From Limonium bicolor (taxonomy: Eukaryota; Streptophyta; Magnoliopsida; Caryophyllales; Plumbaginaceae), in NCBI GenBank assembly GCA_023374045.1, contig CM041777.1:463045827-463109826 (forward strand): a DNA stretch of 64,000 nucleotides. The letters are read 5' to 3'. The translations under genes were made by a program, and so were the position numbers. Shown here one piece after another: positions 12,781 through 26,133 of the stretch. The notes beneath the pieces are model-generated. The model ran no database searches and was not told the DNA's origin. It saw only the letters and a program-made list of their open reading frames with translations. How positions within the stretch are numbered: position 1 is the first letter of the stretch; each line of letters begins with the position of its first letter.

Positions 12781-15700
12781 AACTTCGTCCCCGAAGTTCA
12801 CACTTCCCACATATCATTGGTTTAGAATACGGGAATTACTTGTATAAAACACTCCCATAACCAAACATACTTTACATCACAGTCCCGGACTTGACGGTCC
12901 GAGTAACATATCCACATCCATACATCGCATAACATACTCACATAGTAACCTCGGACTTGCTGGTCCGGGTACCTTAACAACATTTGCACATACATAACAA
13001 CCCTTAGACTCTCACGTCTGGGCAACATAACAACATTTAGACCCATAGGTCCTGATAACACAACATCCTTTAGACACATAGGTCTTGATAACACAACACT
13101 TTCGGAACTTAAACCACATTAGGACTCAAGGTCCAATTAAAAAAAAAATTCTTACACATTCCACACAACATGTTTTAGCATATATAGCAGCTAAAAATTT
13201 CTTTTACATACACTGTGCTCCCGCAGAACCCGGTCGCGATGGACACATATTGTCCCCGTTCCTTTGGGAGATCAAAACAATCACTTAAATTTAAAATTTC
13301 CTTATGAGGTTAAGTAAGAAAACTTAGCTATGTAAGGTATCTATCGACGTTTTATAAATACCGGTTCAAAACCCTTTTGAAAACACATACAACTCCAAGT
13401 CCAACTTATGCTCTTTATTCCCTTTTTCCAGCGTGGTTATTTGTGACCACTTGTAGGGAGCTTCAAGAATCATCCAACCCTGATGTGATCAGCATCAGTG
13501 TTGAACTATCCTTCCACCCCAATTTGTGTTCGGCTTCCCTTGATCGCATGCAAATCAAGTTCCACCTCCCACTTCATTTTCAAGCATCAACTAATACACT
13601 CATTTACAATTTTCTATCTTTTAGTTTTTCTAGTCGTAATCATTACATCTCCAAGGATAGAACTCAGTCTATCAGTTATCTCCATTCACTTTAATCCAGT
13701 TACCTAGGGAATCTTATTCTCACTAGGTTCTATGTCGGTTTCATACTCTTTCATAGATCACTATATTGTACATATACATATTTTATCAAAATACAACACA
13801 CAGTTTTACATTTAGTACCATATGAACATATACTGTCGGGGTTTTTTTCCCCGGGAGTTTCTTTACTCCCACACCTGTACTCTCACACACAACTGTTACC
13901 TAAAATAAACATTCATCACAATGGTATTCACATCTTCTGTGCGTAATTACCACAATTAAACCATGAATGAATGTGTATGTTTATGTAACACACACCCACT
14001 CATCAAAACAAATTATTTTGTGCTATGCACACCATAGTTCACGTTCACTTGTACGGAAATAACACTAAGTGGTTTTGCGCTCTACCCCCCTTAAAAGGGA
14101 TTACGCCCACGTAATCAATCACTTACTCACTGTGCTATAACATTCTACCGTCGTGAAGTGTTTAATCCCCACGCGGTTTATTATACAATGTGTTCTGGTT
14201 GAGGATCTTAGCCATATTGGCAGTTTAGTCCCTAACCAAGAATTTCTTTAGAGTTTATTTAATTCATAACCAGTTTCGATTCTGGCCTGTGAAACTTCTA
14301 GGCATTACTAATTAGCCATTCACTCATATTCACAACGTACATCCAACATTTGAATCGCTGGCTCACTAGTTTCTGCGCGACTCTTGATAACTTTAGAGCT
14401 TAGTTTGCCCCATACATTATTCTTACTGTATTACATCTCTGATTATGATCTTTATCTTGGTAATAACGATTTCTCCACCGACGCGTGGTATTTCTTACCA
14501 AGGCAAATCGGTGAGTTACAAACTTTCTATTCACTTCCATGATAATTTACTGTATTCCACATTGATTTACTTAATTTCTTTCAACGTTTGAGCTACTACC
14601 TATGTGTAGTACTCTGTCGGTTAATTCCAACCCTGTGGTATATTCCATACCATTGTTTAACATACTGTGTAACTATAGTCACTTATTGTAAATCAAGTAT
14701 CCTTCCATTGATACGACCTTGCATTTCCTATGCTTCGGTCTTAATCGTGTTATAATTCTCTTTATACTTCTACCACATTTGACATTTCCCGAATTTCTAG
14801 CTGCCCCACTCGATCATTACTGTACAAGAGCAATACCAAAACGCTCAGTCATACAGAGTGCAGAGGCGTAAACTCTTGACAGTAAATCTCTTTTGCGATT
14901 GCAAGGGATTTACACTGTATTCCTTATCACATAGTATCAAATACTGGCTTGCTGCCCAGTCTGTATGTCATCACTTATCTTACATGTTCATTGTGTCGAA
15001 CTCATAACTGTGCTTGTTGGCCATTTTATTATTTAACAATACTCATGCAACGGTCGCTTGCTGCGCACCGTGCGGTTACTCATTGTATAACATCAACTCA
15101 CACTGCATCAGCTATTATATCAGCTTCCGCCATTGCACTGTGTTTCGCCATCTATTTGGCTGATTGCTGAATACTCTATTCTTCGAGTCCTTATGCTCCT
15201 TGAGCGTTGTTCATTTCACATTTAGCATCACACACCCTATGGTGGTTGCTGTTAACTTATTACTTTTATGGTCTCCACAACTGGTACAACCGCTTCTATT
15301 CGTATCGACTACTCAATCATTCTTGGGTAGTAAACATGGTCGGCTCTTAACACTTTCCCTGAACTTAATTCACATAACTACCGCTGTTGCGGTCTCACAA
15401 TATCAAGAGGTATCCCCACTCTTAAAGCAGTGGTTCGTTATCCGCTTTATTCACTTATATAATCATAAACTTCTGTAGTCAATAAATTGACTTATGACAT
15501 TTTACTTGTGGCTTATAAGCCCTATTGCCTCGAGCCCCACTCATTTTAGGCTGTTCACATTCATTTACTTCTCCATATAATATTACATGGCTTACGGTAG
15601 TATTGGGCTCCATGACAAGGTCGTTGTATCACGGTTCCTTTCATGGGATGCCCTTCAAGGATGTCAGACTTCCTTCTGACGACTTGTGTTTAAACTGGGT

Positions 15701-17654
15701 GTTAGTTTCAACCCTTGCATTTCTGCCACGTTATTTTTGAACCATTGTTGATCCAAACACCCCTTTCAGGATAGCTCCTGGGTGTTACTAGGTTATGCCA
15801 TTACATCTGGCTTCCACTTATGAGTACATTTAATTAACTGCATTTCCTTGCGTTCTTGACTGGGTTAAATATTCTCTTTAGTGAGATTGATATCTCGAGT
15901 GATCATCTCGGGAGTGTCATCCCGATCATTGCACATTAACATATCCATAATAGGCATCTGCCTCACCATATTTAGGCCGGGTACTCTCCAGCTATTACAT
16001 TCATCCCTCAGGATTCTTAAGACATGCACGATGTCTTTACTCACTAGTCAGTGCACTTCACACCTCCAGATTCTTAAACATCTCTTCAAAATAACTCACT
16101 AATCCCCTTAGTCCTCTTAATTTGACTGGGTTCCTTTACTTCAACCATTTTTGGTAATTCCTTACTTTTTCTGATTTCTTTACTTCAGTCCGTAGTATGG
16201 AGTCGACTACTTCCCGTGTTCCAGACTCCACTCGTATACATATGTGGGGTATCCTGTTGATACATTGCTACTTACCCGGTTAACCTATAAGAAGGTCTGC
16301 CAGGCCCACAAGCTCCTATCGGAGTGCGGTTGTCCCACAATTCAGTTGGTACACTCGTAGTGTCCGTCACGCGCCTAGGCGAAGTATTCTGTTGTCAACT
16401 CCCTTATATTATCCTGTGATAATATGTATTCCATGCTTCCCGAACTTAATCAAGGGAAGGTTTTTCCACTGTTGTATTTTTGTGGTCTCCATCCATCCCT
16501 CGGGTTGCTACCCTTGGGTTTACCGGTTTCCGTCCGGTTATTTAAAAGTCACTGGGTATAACTTACCTGCCATGTGGCACTGAGGCCGGTGTAGGTCTTC
16601 TTTGGTTTCAAGAAAGTTGGAAATAAACTGGGTTTGGAAGAAAATTTGGTTTGAAAAAGGTTTTGAAAATGAATCCAGTTTGAAAGAAAATTTTTCGTGA
16701 TTTCACAACGTTTCCTTGCTTTAACCAAGTCTAGCTTCTTGCTGACTGGTGTACTTCCAACTGCAGAGGTCAGACTGTTAAGCCCTTCCTCAACTATGTT
16801 GATCTCACTCAACTTCATGGTACTTTACTAAGTGCTTTGTAGTTGCAAAAATTTTCCCCGTACATTCTTGTTATAGCAGCACTTGCCATAGCAAGTGCAC
16901 CATACTGACTGGCTGTCAGTTCGACACACCTCGGTTGGGTATTGCTTTCACCGTACTGACACCAGTGGCCTTGTTGGCCCTTACCTTATCTTACGCCCTT
17001 AACAATAAATCTTTTGGGTACTTCTCACTGTCTACATATGATAATCATTAACTAGGGTGTTTCCCATTCTGGGAGACCCCCTTTTTTAGTATTACATCCT
17101 CCTTGTACTACGTCGTAGTTCCTTAATCGGTCGGTATACCGTTGGTGTACTAGTTAACATTGCAGTCCCGTAGACACTCGTCTCGGGTTTCATTACCTCA
17201 CTTCTTACCTGTTGCACGTTTGGTGCGTTGCAAGCTGGTTGTTCTCGACTGCTCTGCATGTCGACCCAGGTTGCTGGAATTTCTACTCTCTTATACACAA
17301 GATTTTCACTTTTCGCTACCTTATGCGGCAGCCATTGTTTAAATGGGAACCGTCTTCGGGATTCACACCTTTCGGAATCTACCGTGTGACAGGCTCTTCG
17401 TACTTATAAGGACATTTAAATACAGCCAGATCGGGTATTCCCGAGTGAGAGAGGACTTCTCTCTCTCTGGCGTTCTTTCCCAAGTTGTAACCAGGGATTG
17501 TGGAGGGTGGGATGTATATAGTAGGTTTCCAATATTCACTGGTTCTCCTAACTAGCGTATCTCTCACGCTATCACTCATCCCTTAACCACATGTACTGAA
17601 ATCCTAACTCGGTACTTCCTAAGCTCGGTAATTCAGTCATCAGAGCGACACTTG

Positions 17655-17666
17655 GCTCTGATACCA
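17655..17666 (-). other. Primer-binding site, unit 2 (tRNA-iMet)
   Basis: Minus strand TGGTATCAGAGC, five bases inside the LTR 3 end. Confidence 0.9.
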
Positions 17667-17671
17667 CTTTT

Positions 17672-20600
17672 TGTAACACCCCAACTAACAACAACATACT
17701 TATCAACAAACTGCAGCGGAAAACATACCACATCACATTACTTACTCATTGGTGTTACACGCCGTTAACCACCCACGTGGCTAACAAGGCTAACATTTAC
17801 ACAATTGTATCGGTCTGATGGACTAGATCCCCGAGCAACTACATATTACCAACTCCGCTATCACTACCAACATTCATTATACAAAACCATCCAACTGTAC
17901 CGAGTATTCACTACTAATGCCGAGAACAATTCGGTCTTACTACACCTACAGATTACAAGTAATTACATCAATTACCCGTACACAATAACTACCCCGTCCT
18001 ACTCTCGAACGGCTCCAGCTCCTTGTACCTGAAACAGAAAAGGAAAGAAAGGGTGGCCCCCCAGGGGGCTCAGCACCTTTGCTGGTATGGTAATCCCGCA
18101 GCCCACATGCTACCGGGCCACGCACAACTATTTGTCGTCTTAGCATGCGGTTGATTACATTTAAACCAAGCATGTACACTGTAAACACACACACATACAT
18201 TCCACAATAATGGTCTCAACAACAGACAATACATTTGTACTTAACAATTTACTCATTGAGTTCTTCGACCCTAGAGTATTTCTCCTCTAACGGAGCTATT
18301 TCCTTAATAGACGACATATACCCACTAGCCGGGTTAATCCATAAACGTCTCTTTATACATTGGGATTCATACCCATGATCCACATACTTCACATTTAAAC
18401 GATGTATAACATCACATCACAATAAACATTACTAACATCAAGAACACATAACATAATGGGTACGGATCTCTTAGGAACCGGCCCAAACATAGTTAATACA
18501 CTGGTGAGCCTAGGGAAAGATATCACCCCCATGTTAAGCTCGTTATAACAACACTCATTACCGCCCTAATAGTCGGACGAGTAACTTACCTAAAGATGGA
18601 TCGGATTTGGTGACCCGAACACACCACACAAACATGTTCCCCTTAAACCGATCATAAGTCAGAATAGCTAAGCTTTGGGATAAGCTAATGGGAGATCATA
18701 ACCCGTGAGGGAAACAACCATAACAGAGAGAAGGGTAAAGCTAAAAAGGATACCCACTCCCAAACAACGCGCGACCGGCCAAACCGGATTCCTCACTACT
18801 GTTAGTACATACTTACTTAACTTTTCGTTAGAACTCCACTACGGAGTCTATCGTACCTACACACCATACAGTATTACATTTGGGTTAAACATACAAGGGA
18901 GATCCCTACATTTACATACACATACCACACATTTAACGCACGCATAACCGTGGTTAGAACGCCCCACGGTTCGGGTCGTTTAATCCGAATACCAAACTCT
19001 CATGTGAGCCTAGACTCAGTTAGCTAAGGTTTAACACTTTCGAGGTTAAATGGTATCGGAACTAAACACGCCACATATATGAATTACTATAAACTCATTA
19101 CATGTTTTATCTTACAACGGGGCAAACATACAGAAAAACACATTGGCATACAAGCCGGTGTAATCCGGTAGGACACAGGTTGCAAGAAAACCATACCTGT
19201 CACCATCGTCCACTCTAACGTGTCGTCTTAAGTTCCTTGAACAGTTCTCGAACAACTGGTAACATTACATTTACTTTTATTAACATCGGGGTAACACGAT
19301 TGTTTAAAGTCTAATGCTCATAACTTACCCCCGTTAACTCGTCAAATAACTTGCCATTTTTAACTTGTTTCACTTTCACATTTTACTACAACTTTTCAGC
19401 CACTTGGTTGTCTTTATAACACACCTAACATATCCTTAACATCCTTATAATATCATCTCTAACTTATCCCCATCTTTAGACATCATTTTAAATACCTAAA
19501 AACCAAGTTTATTAGTGGTCCGGGACTTGGTTCCTAACTTAGGTCCCGGACCTATACTTAACAATTCTCTCGGTTTCTTTTAATGGGGTGGTCCGGGACT
19601 TCATAAAGGTCCTAGGTCCCGGACCATTCTAGGCAAAAATTCTCGGGTAATTTAAAGAGGTTGGTCCGGGTCCTTGTACAAGACCCAAGTCCCGGACCTA
19701 AAACAATGTAAAACTCACGGGGTAATTTAGGGGTTGGTCCGGGTCCTTGTATAAGACCCAAGTCCCGGACCTAAAACCAAATGAAACTCTCGGCCTATTT
19801 TGCACTCATGGTCCGGGACATGACCCATGACCTAGGTCCCGGACCCAACCTACAGAATCGACGTACTGCATTTTTTTCTAGTCCTGCTGCTTAAGCTCTT
19901 TACACCCATCACTCGTATAAACTTCCCAGTACACTCTTATACTCAAAACTTCACCAAATATACACCACATAACAACATAGTGCACAATTTAAATTGCATA
20001 GCACTTAGGCTCTTAAAATGCATAAATCTTAAACACTGAATTTCCCACAATATATTTGCCTTTCACCTGCAAATACACACAGCAATACATATGTCCTTTA
20101 CTAGTCTCTTTAGAACATTCTCTAAGTCATTTACCATTGGCTCTTTAGGTAGTTTCAGTAGACAAAGTACGTTCATTTTCCAAAGGAATTTTAAGCTATT
20201 TTGATTAACATAAAACATGGAGGAAACACCATTTTTCTTTGAGTTTCCTTACCTTGAAGCAAAGGAGAACAATAATATATGAAAAGATGAACTCAAGCTC
20301 CTTCCATGGAGATTCCTCTTGGCACCAAAATGGAGCTCTTGAAGATTTGAAAGGACTAAGTCGAAGAGCTTGATGAAACTAAGAGATCGGTGGTCTTAGT
20401 TTTCGATTTGGATAAGTGAGCTAGGAGTTACATGGATTTGAAGATGGCATATGGTGCTGGTGCTGGTCGATCGTGAAAGAGAGCAGGGAAGGGGATGGCT
20501 ACGTGAGACAGCAAGAGGAAATGAAGGAATGAAGAGAATTCACTGATTGCAAATGCTTTTGAAGATATTAATTGTTTACATAAAGCAAATAGTACTCTCT

Positions 20601-21196
20601 CTTATTTACTCACTTATTTGTTCAATCAGCTAGCAAGGGTGACGACTCACCACATGCAAAACCGGCCCCCATTAAACATAAGGGGTTAATTAGTCTTTAT
20701 TGCTCAATTAAATTACATATGTTACAAACTAGCTTATAAAAGTCACTATTCATAATAACAAGGCACTTTGAAATGGAATTTTCGATTTCCCATTGATTTA
20801 AACTTCCAAATGTGATACTAAATAGTACACATATTAATTAAAGAGTATTGATGGACATTTAGCCATTCAAAACTCATTTACACGACAGTTACTCAAAAAC
20901 GTGCTTTTTAAGGCTCCTTAAAGCACATTTTGTGTTTTAACTTGTTTCCAAGCTCAGTTTTCTTTGGTAATTGATTTAATAGGCTCATTAATATATAAGT
21001 AAGGTCTTGGTAAGTTTATTAAGTCTTAACCAAGATTATCCCAAGCTTAGAGCATTTTTTGCCCTTTATCGCCTTTAAGGCATTTAATTGTATTTACTAT
21101 TTATTAAATTGTTTATTAATGTTTCTAAGACTCTTTTTAGTCTTAATAATTTATTATTTAATATTTAAACAACTTATTAAGGTTTGGGGTATTTCA
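17672..21196 (-). repeat. Array LTR 3 (internal)
   Basis: 3525 bp, TG...CA. It has a 10-bp deletion near 20718 (the gacatatgtt repeat present in the other LTRs is single here). The hairpin cluster is at 19517-19845. Confidence 0.92.
19517..19845. repeat. Five-hairpin cluster in LTR 3
   Basis: All five GTCCGGGAC palindromes are intact, with arms and spacing as in LTR 1. Confidence 0.85.
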
Positions 21197-21214
21197 ATCT
21201 ACCCCCCTTAAAAG
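21197..21214 (-). other. Polypurine tract, unit 3
   Basis: Minus strand CTTTTAAGGGGGGTAGAT, abutting LTR 3. Confidence 0.85.
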
Positions 21215-24200
21215 AACTTCGTCCCCGAAGTTCACACTTCCCACATATCATTGGTTTAGAATACGGGAATTACTTGTATAATAAAACACTCCCATAACCA
21301 AACATACTTTACATCACAGTCCCGGACTTGACGGTCCGAGTAACATATCCACATCCATACATCGCATAACATACTCACATAGTAACCTCGGACTTGCTGG
21401 TCCGGGTACCTTAACAACATTTGCACATACATAACAACCCTTAGACTCTCACGTCTGGGCAACATAACAACATTTAGACCCATAGGTCCTGATAACACAA
21501 CATCCTTTAGACACATAGGTCTTGATAACACAACACTTTCGGAACTTAAACCACATTAGGACTCAAGGTCCAATTAAAAAAAAAATTCTTACACATTCCA
21601 CACAACATGTTTTAGCACGTATAGCAGCTAAAAATTTCTTTTACATACACTGTGCTCCCGCAGAACCCGGTCGCGATGGACACATATTGTCCCCGTTCCT
21701 TTGGGAGATCAAAACAATCACTTAAATTTAAAATTTCCTTATGAGGTTAAGTAAGAGAACTTAGCTATGTAAGGTATCTATCGACGTTTTATAAATACCG
21801 GTTCAAAACCCTTTTGAAAACACATACAACTCCAAGTCCAACTTATGCTCTTTATTCCCTTTTTCCAGCGTGGTTATTTGTGACCACTTGTAGGGAGCTT
21901 CAAGAATCATCCAACCCTGATGTGATCAGCATCAGTGTTGAACTATCCTTCCACCCCAATTTGTGTTCGGCTTCCCTTGATCGCATGCAAATCAAGTTCC
22001 ACCTCCCACTTCATTTTCAAGCATCAACTAATTACTCATTTACAATTTTCTATCTTTTAGTTTTTCTAGTCGTAATCATTACATCTCCAAGGATAGAACT
22101 CAGTCTATCAGTTATCTCCATTCACTTTAATCCAGTTACCTAGGGAATCTTATTCTCACTAGGTTCTATGTCGGTTTCATACTCTTTCATAGATCACTAT
22201 ATTGTACATATACACATATTTTATCAAAATACAACACACAGTTTTACATTTAGTACCATATGAACATATACTGTCGGGGTTTTTGTTCCCCGGGAGTTTC
22301 TTTACTCCCACACTGTACTCTCACACACAACTGTTACCTAAAATAAACACATTCATCACAATGGTATTCATCTTCTGTGCGTAATTACCACAATTAAACC
22401 ATGAATGAATGTGTATGTTTATGTAACACACACACCACTCATCAAAACAAATTTTTTGTGCTATGCACACCATAGTTCACGTTCACTTGTACGGAAATAA
22501 ACACTAAGTGGTTTTGCGCTCTACCCCCCTTAAAAGGGATTACGCCCACGTAATCAATCACTTACTCACTGTGCTATAACATTCTACCGTCGTGAAGTGT
22601 TTAATCCCCACGCGGTTTATTATACAATGTGTTCTGGTTGAGGATCTTAGCCATATTGGCAGTTTAGTCCCTAACCAAGAATTTCTTTAGAGTTTATTTA
22701 ATTCATAACCAGTTTCGATTCTGGCCTGTGAAACTTCTAGGCATTACTAATTAGCCATTCACTCATATTCACAACGTACATCCAACATTTGAATCGCTGG
22801 CTCACTAGTTTCTGCTGCACGACTCTTGATAACTTTAGAGCTTAGTTTGCCCCATACATTATTCTTACTGTATTATACATCTCTGATTATGATCTTTATC
22901 TTGGTAATAACGATTTCTCCACCGACGCGTGGTATTTCTTACCAAGGCGAAATCGGTGAGTTACAAACTTTCTATTCACTTCCATGATAATTTACTGTAT
23001 TCCACATTGATTTACTTAATTTCTTTCAACGTTTGAGCTACTACCTATGTGTAGTACTCTGTCGGTTAATTCCAACCCCTGTGGTATATTCCATACCATT
23101 GTTTAACATACTGTGTAACTATAGTCACTTATTGTAAATCAAGTATCCTTCCATTGATACGACCTTGCATTTCCTATGCTTCGGTCTTAATCGTGTTATA
23201 ATTCTCTTTATACTTCTACCACATTTGACATTTCCCGAATTTCTAGCTGCCCCACTCGATCATTACTGTACAAGAGCAATACCAAAACGCTCAGTCATAC
23301 AGAGTGTAGAGGCGTAAACTCTTGACAGTAAATCTCTTTTGTGATTGCAAGGGATTTACACTGTATTCCTTATCACATAGTATCAAATACTGGCTTGCTG
23401 CCCAGTCTGTATGTCATCACTTATCTTACATGTTCATTGTGTCGAACTCATAACTGTGCTTGTTGGCCATTTTATTATTTAACAATACTCATGCAACGGT
23501 CGCTTGCTGCGCACCGTGCGGTTACTCATTGTATAACATCAACTCACACTGCATCAGCTATTATATCAGCTTCCGCCATTGCACTGTGTTTCGCCATCTA
23601 TTTGGCTGATTGCTGAATACTCTATTCTTCGAGTCCTTATGCTCCTTGAGCGTTGTTCATTTCACATTTAGCATCACACACCTATGGTGGTTGCTGTTAA
23701 ACTTATTACTTTTATGGTCTCCACAACTGGTACAACCGCTTCTATTCGTATGACGACTACTCAAATCATTCTTGGGTAGTAACGACATGGTCGGCTCTTA
23801 ACACTTTCCCTGAACTTAATTCACATAACTACCGCTGTTGCGGTCTCACAATATCAAGAGGTATCCCCACTCTTAAAGCAGTGGTTCGTTATCCGCTTTA
23901 TTCACTTATATAATCATAAACTTCTGTAGTCAATAAATTGACTTATGACATTTTACTTGTGGCTTATAAGCCCTATTGCCTCGAGCCCCACTCATTTTAG
24001 GCTGTTCACATTCATTTACTTCTCCATATAATATTACATGGCTTACGGGTAGTATTGGGCTCCATGACAAGGTCGTTGTATCACGGTTCCTTTCATGGGA
24101 TGCCCCTTCAAGGATGTCAGACTTCCTTCTGACGACTTGTGTTTAAACTGGGTGTTAGTTTCAACCCTTGCATTTCTGCCACGTTATTTGTTGAACCATT

Positions 24201-26116
24201 GTTGATCCAAACACCCCTTTCAGGATAGCTCCTGGGTGTTACTAGGTTATGCCATTACATCTGGCTTCCACTTATGAGTACATTTAATTAACTGCATTTC
24301 CTTGCGTTCTTGACTGGGTTAAATATTCTCTTTAGTGAGATTGATATCTCGAGTGATCATCTCGGGAGTGTCATCCCGATCATTGCACATTAACATATCC
24401 ATAATAGGCATCTGCCTCACCATATTTAGGCCGGGTACTCTCCAGCTATTACATTCATCCCTCAGGATTCTTAAGACATGCACGATGTCTTTACTCACTA
24501 GTCAGTGCACTTCACACCTCCAGATTCTTAAACATCTCTTCAAAATAACTCACTAATCCCCTTAGTCCTCTTAATTTGACTGGGTTCCTTTACTTCAACC
24601 ATTTTTGGTAATTCCTTACTTTTTCTGATTTCTTTACTTCAGTCCGTAGTATGGAGTCGACTACTTCCCGTGTTCCAGACTCCACTCGTATACATATGTG
24701 GGGTATCCTGTTGATACATTGCTACTTACCCGGTTAACCTATAAGAAGGTCTGCCAGGCCCACAAGCTCCTATCGGAGTGCGGTTGTCCCACAATTCAGT
24801 TGGTACACTCGTAGTGTCCGTCACGCGCCTAGGCGAAGTATTCTGTTGTCAACTCCCTTATATTATCCTGTGATAATATGTATTCCATGCTTCCCGAACT
24901 TAATCAAGGGAAGGTTTTTCCACTGTTGTATTTTTGTGGTCTCCATCCAATCCCTCGGGTTGCTACCCTTGGGTTTACCGGTTTCCGTCCGGTTATTTAA
25001 AAGTCACTGGGTATAACTTACCTGCCATGTGGCACTGAGGCCGGTGTAGGTCTTCTATTTGGTTTCAAAGAAAGTTGGAAATAAACTGGGTTTGGAAGAA
25101 AATTTGGTTTGAAAAAGGTTTTGAAAATGAATCCGAGTTTGAAAGAAAATTTTTCGTGATTTCACAACGTTTCCTTGCTTTAACCAAGTCTAGCTTCTTG
25201 CTGACTGGTGTACTTCCAACTGCAGAGGTCAGACTGTTAAGCCCTTCCTCAACTATGTTGATCTCACTCAACTTCATGGTACTTTACTAAGTGCTTTGTA
25301 GTTGCAAAAATTTTCCCCGTACATTCTTGTTATAGCAGCACTTGCCATAGCAAGTGCACCATACTGACTGGCTGTCAGTTCGACACACCTCGGTTGGGTA
25401 TTGCTTTCACCCGTACTGACACCAGTGGCCTTGTTGGCCCTTACCTTATCTTACGCCCTTAACAATAAATCTTTTGGGTACTTCTCACTGTCTACATATG
25501 ATAATCATTAACTAGGGTGTTTCCCATTCTGGGAGACCCCCTTTTTTAGTATTACATCCTCCTTGTACTACGTCGTAGTTCCTTAATCGGTCGGTATACC
25601 GTTGGTGTACTAGTTAACATTGCAGTCCCGTAGACACTCGTCTCGGGTTTCATTACCTCACTTCTTACCTGTTGCACGTTTGGTGCGTTGCAAGCTGGTT
25701 GTTCTCGACTGCTCTGCATGTCGACCCAGGTTGCTGGAATTTCTACTCTCTTATACACAAGATTTTTCACTTTTCGCTACCTTATGCGGCAGGCATTGTT
25801 TAAATGGGAACCGTCTTCGGGATTCACACCTTTCGGAATCTACCGTGTGACAGGCTCTTCGTACTTATAAGGACATTTAAATACAGCCAGATCGGGTATT
25901 CCCGAGTGAGAGAGGACTTCCCTCTCTCTGGCGTTCTTTCCCAAGTTGTAACCAGGGATTGTGGAGGGTGGGATGTATATAGTAGGTTTCCAATATTCAC
26001 TGGTTCTCCTAACTAGCGTATCTCTCACGCTATCACTCATCCCTTAACCCACATGTACTGAAATCCTAACTCGGTACTTCCTAAGCTCGGTAATTCAGTC
26101 ATCAGAGCGACACTTG

Positions 26117-26128
26117 GCTCTGATACCA
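26117..26128 (-). other. Primer-binding site, unit 3 (tRNA-iMet)
   Basis: Minus strand TGGTATCAGAGC, five bases inside the LTR 4 end. This is the primer site next to the array's 5' LTR. Confidence 0.9.
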
Positions 26129-26133
26129 CTTTT

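Larger units (their letters stand above)
12763..17671 (-). mobile_element. Array internal region 2, non-coding
   Basis: 4909 bp, colinear with internal regions 1 and 3, with no retroviral domain. It carries the extra 37-bp repeat at about 13055-13092 (a second copy of the ttagac-cataggt-ctgataacacaac phrase) shared with unit 3. A stretch from about 13780 to 15740 has many one- or two-base deletions relative to unit 3. The antisense 105-codon frame at 13377-13694 is identical to that in unit 1. I do not consider it a gene. Confidence 0.85.
21197..26133 (-). mobile_element. Array internal region 3, non-coding
   Basis: 4937 bp, the longest and apparently cleanest internal copy. No retroviral domain is seen. 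Its first ~95 bp after the primer site (minus strand) matches the Tekay-like leader in phrases such as GTGTCGCTCTGATG and TACCGAGTTAGGATTTCA. A 66-codon minus-strand frame (25840-26040) begins ~90 bp from the LTR. It has no recognised motif and might be a relic of the gag start. Other small minus frames (25065-25277, 25552-25770) are likewise unassignable. Confidence 0.85.
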
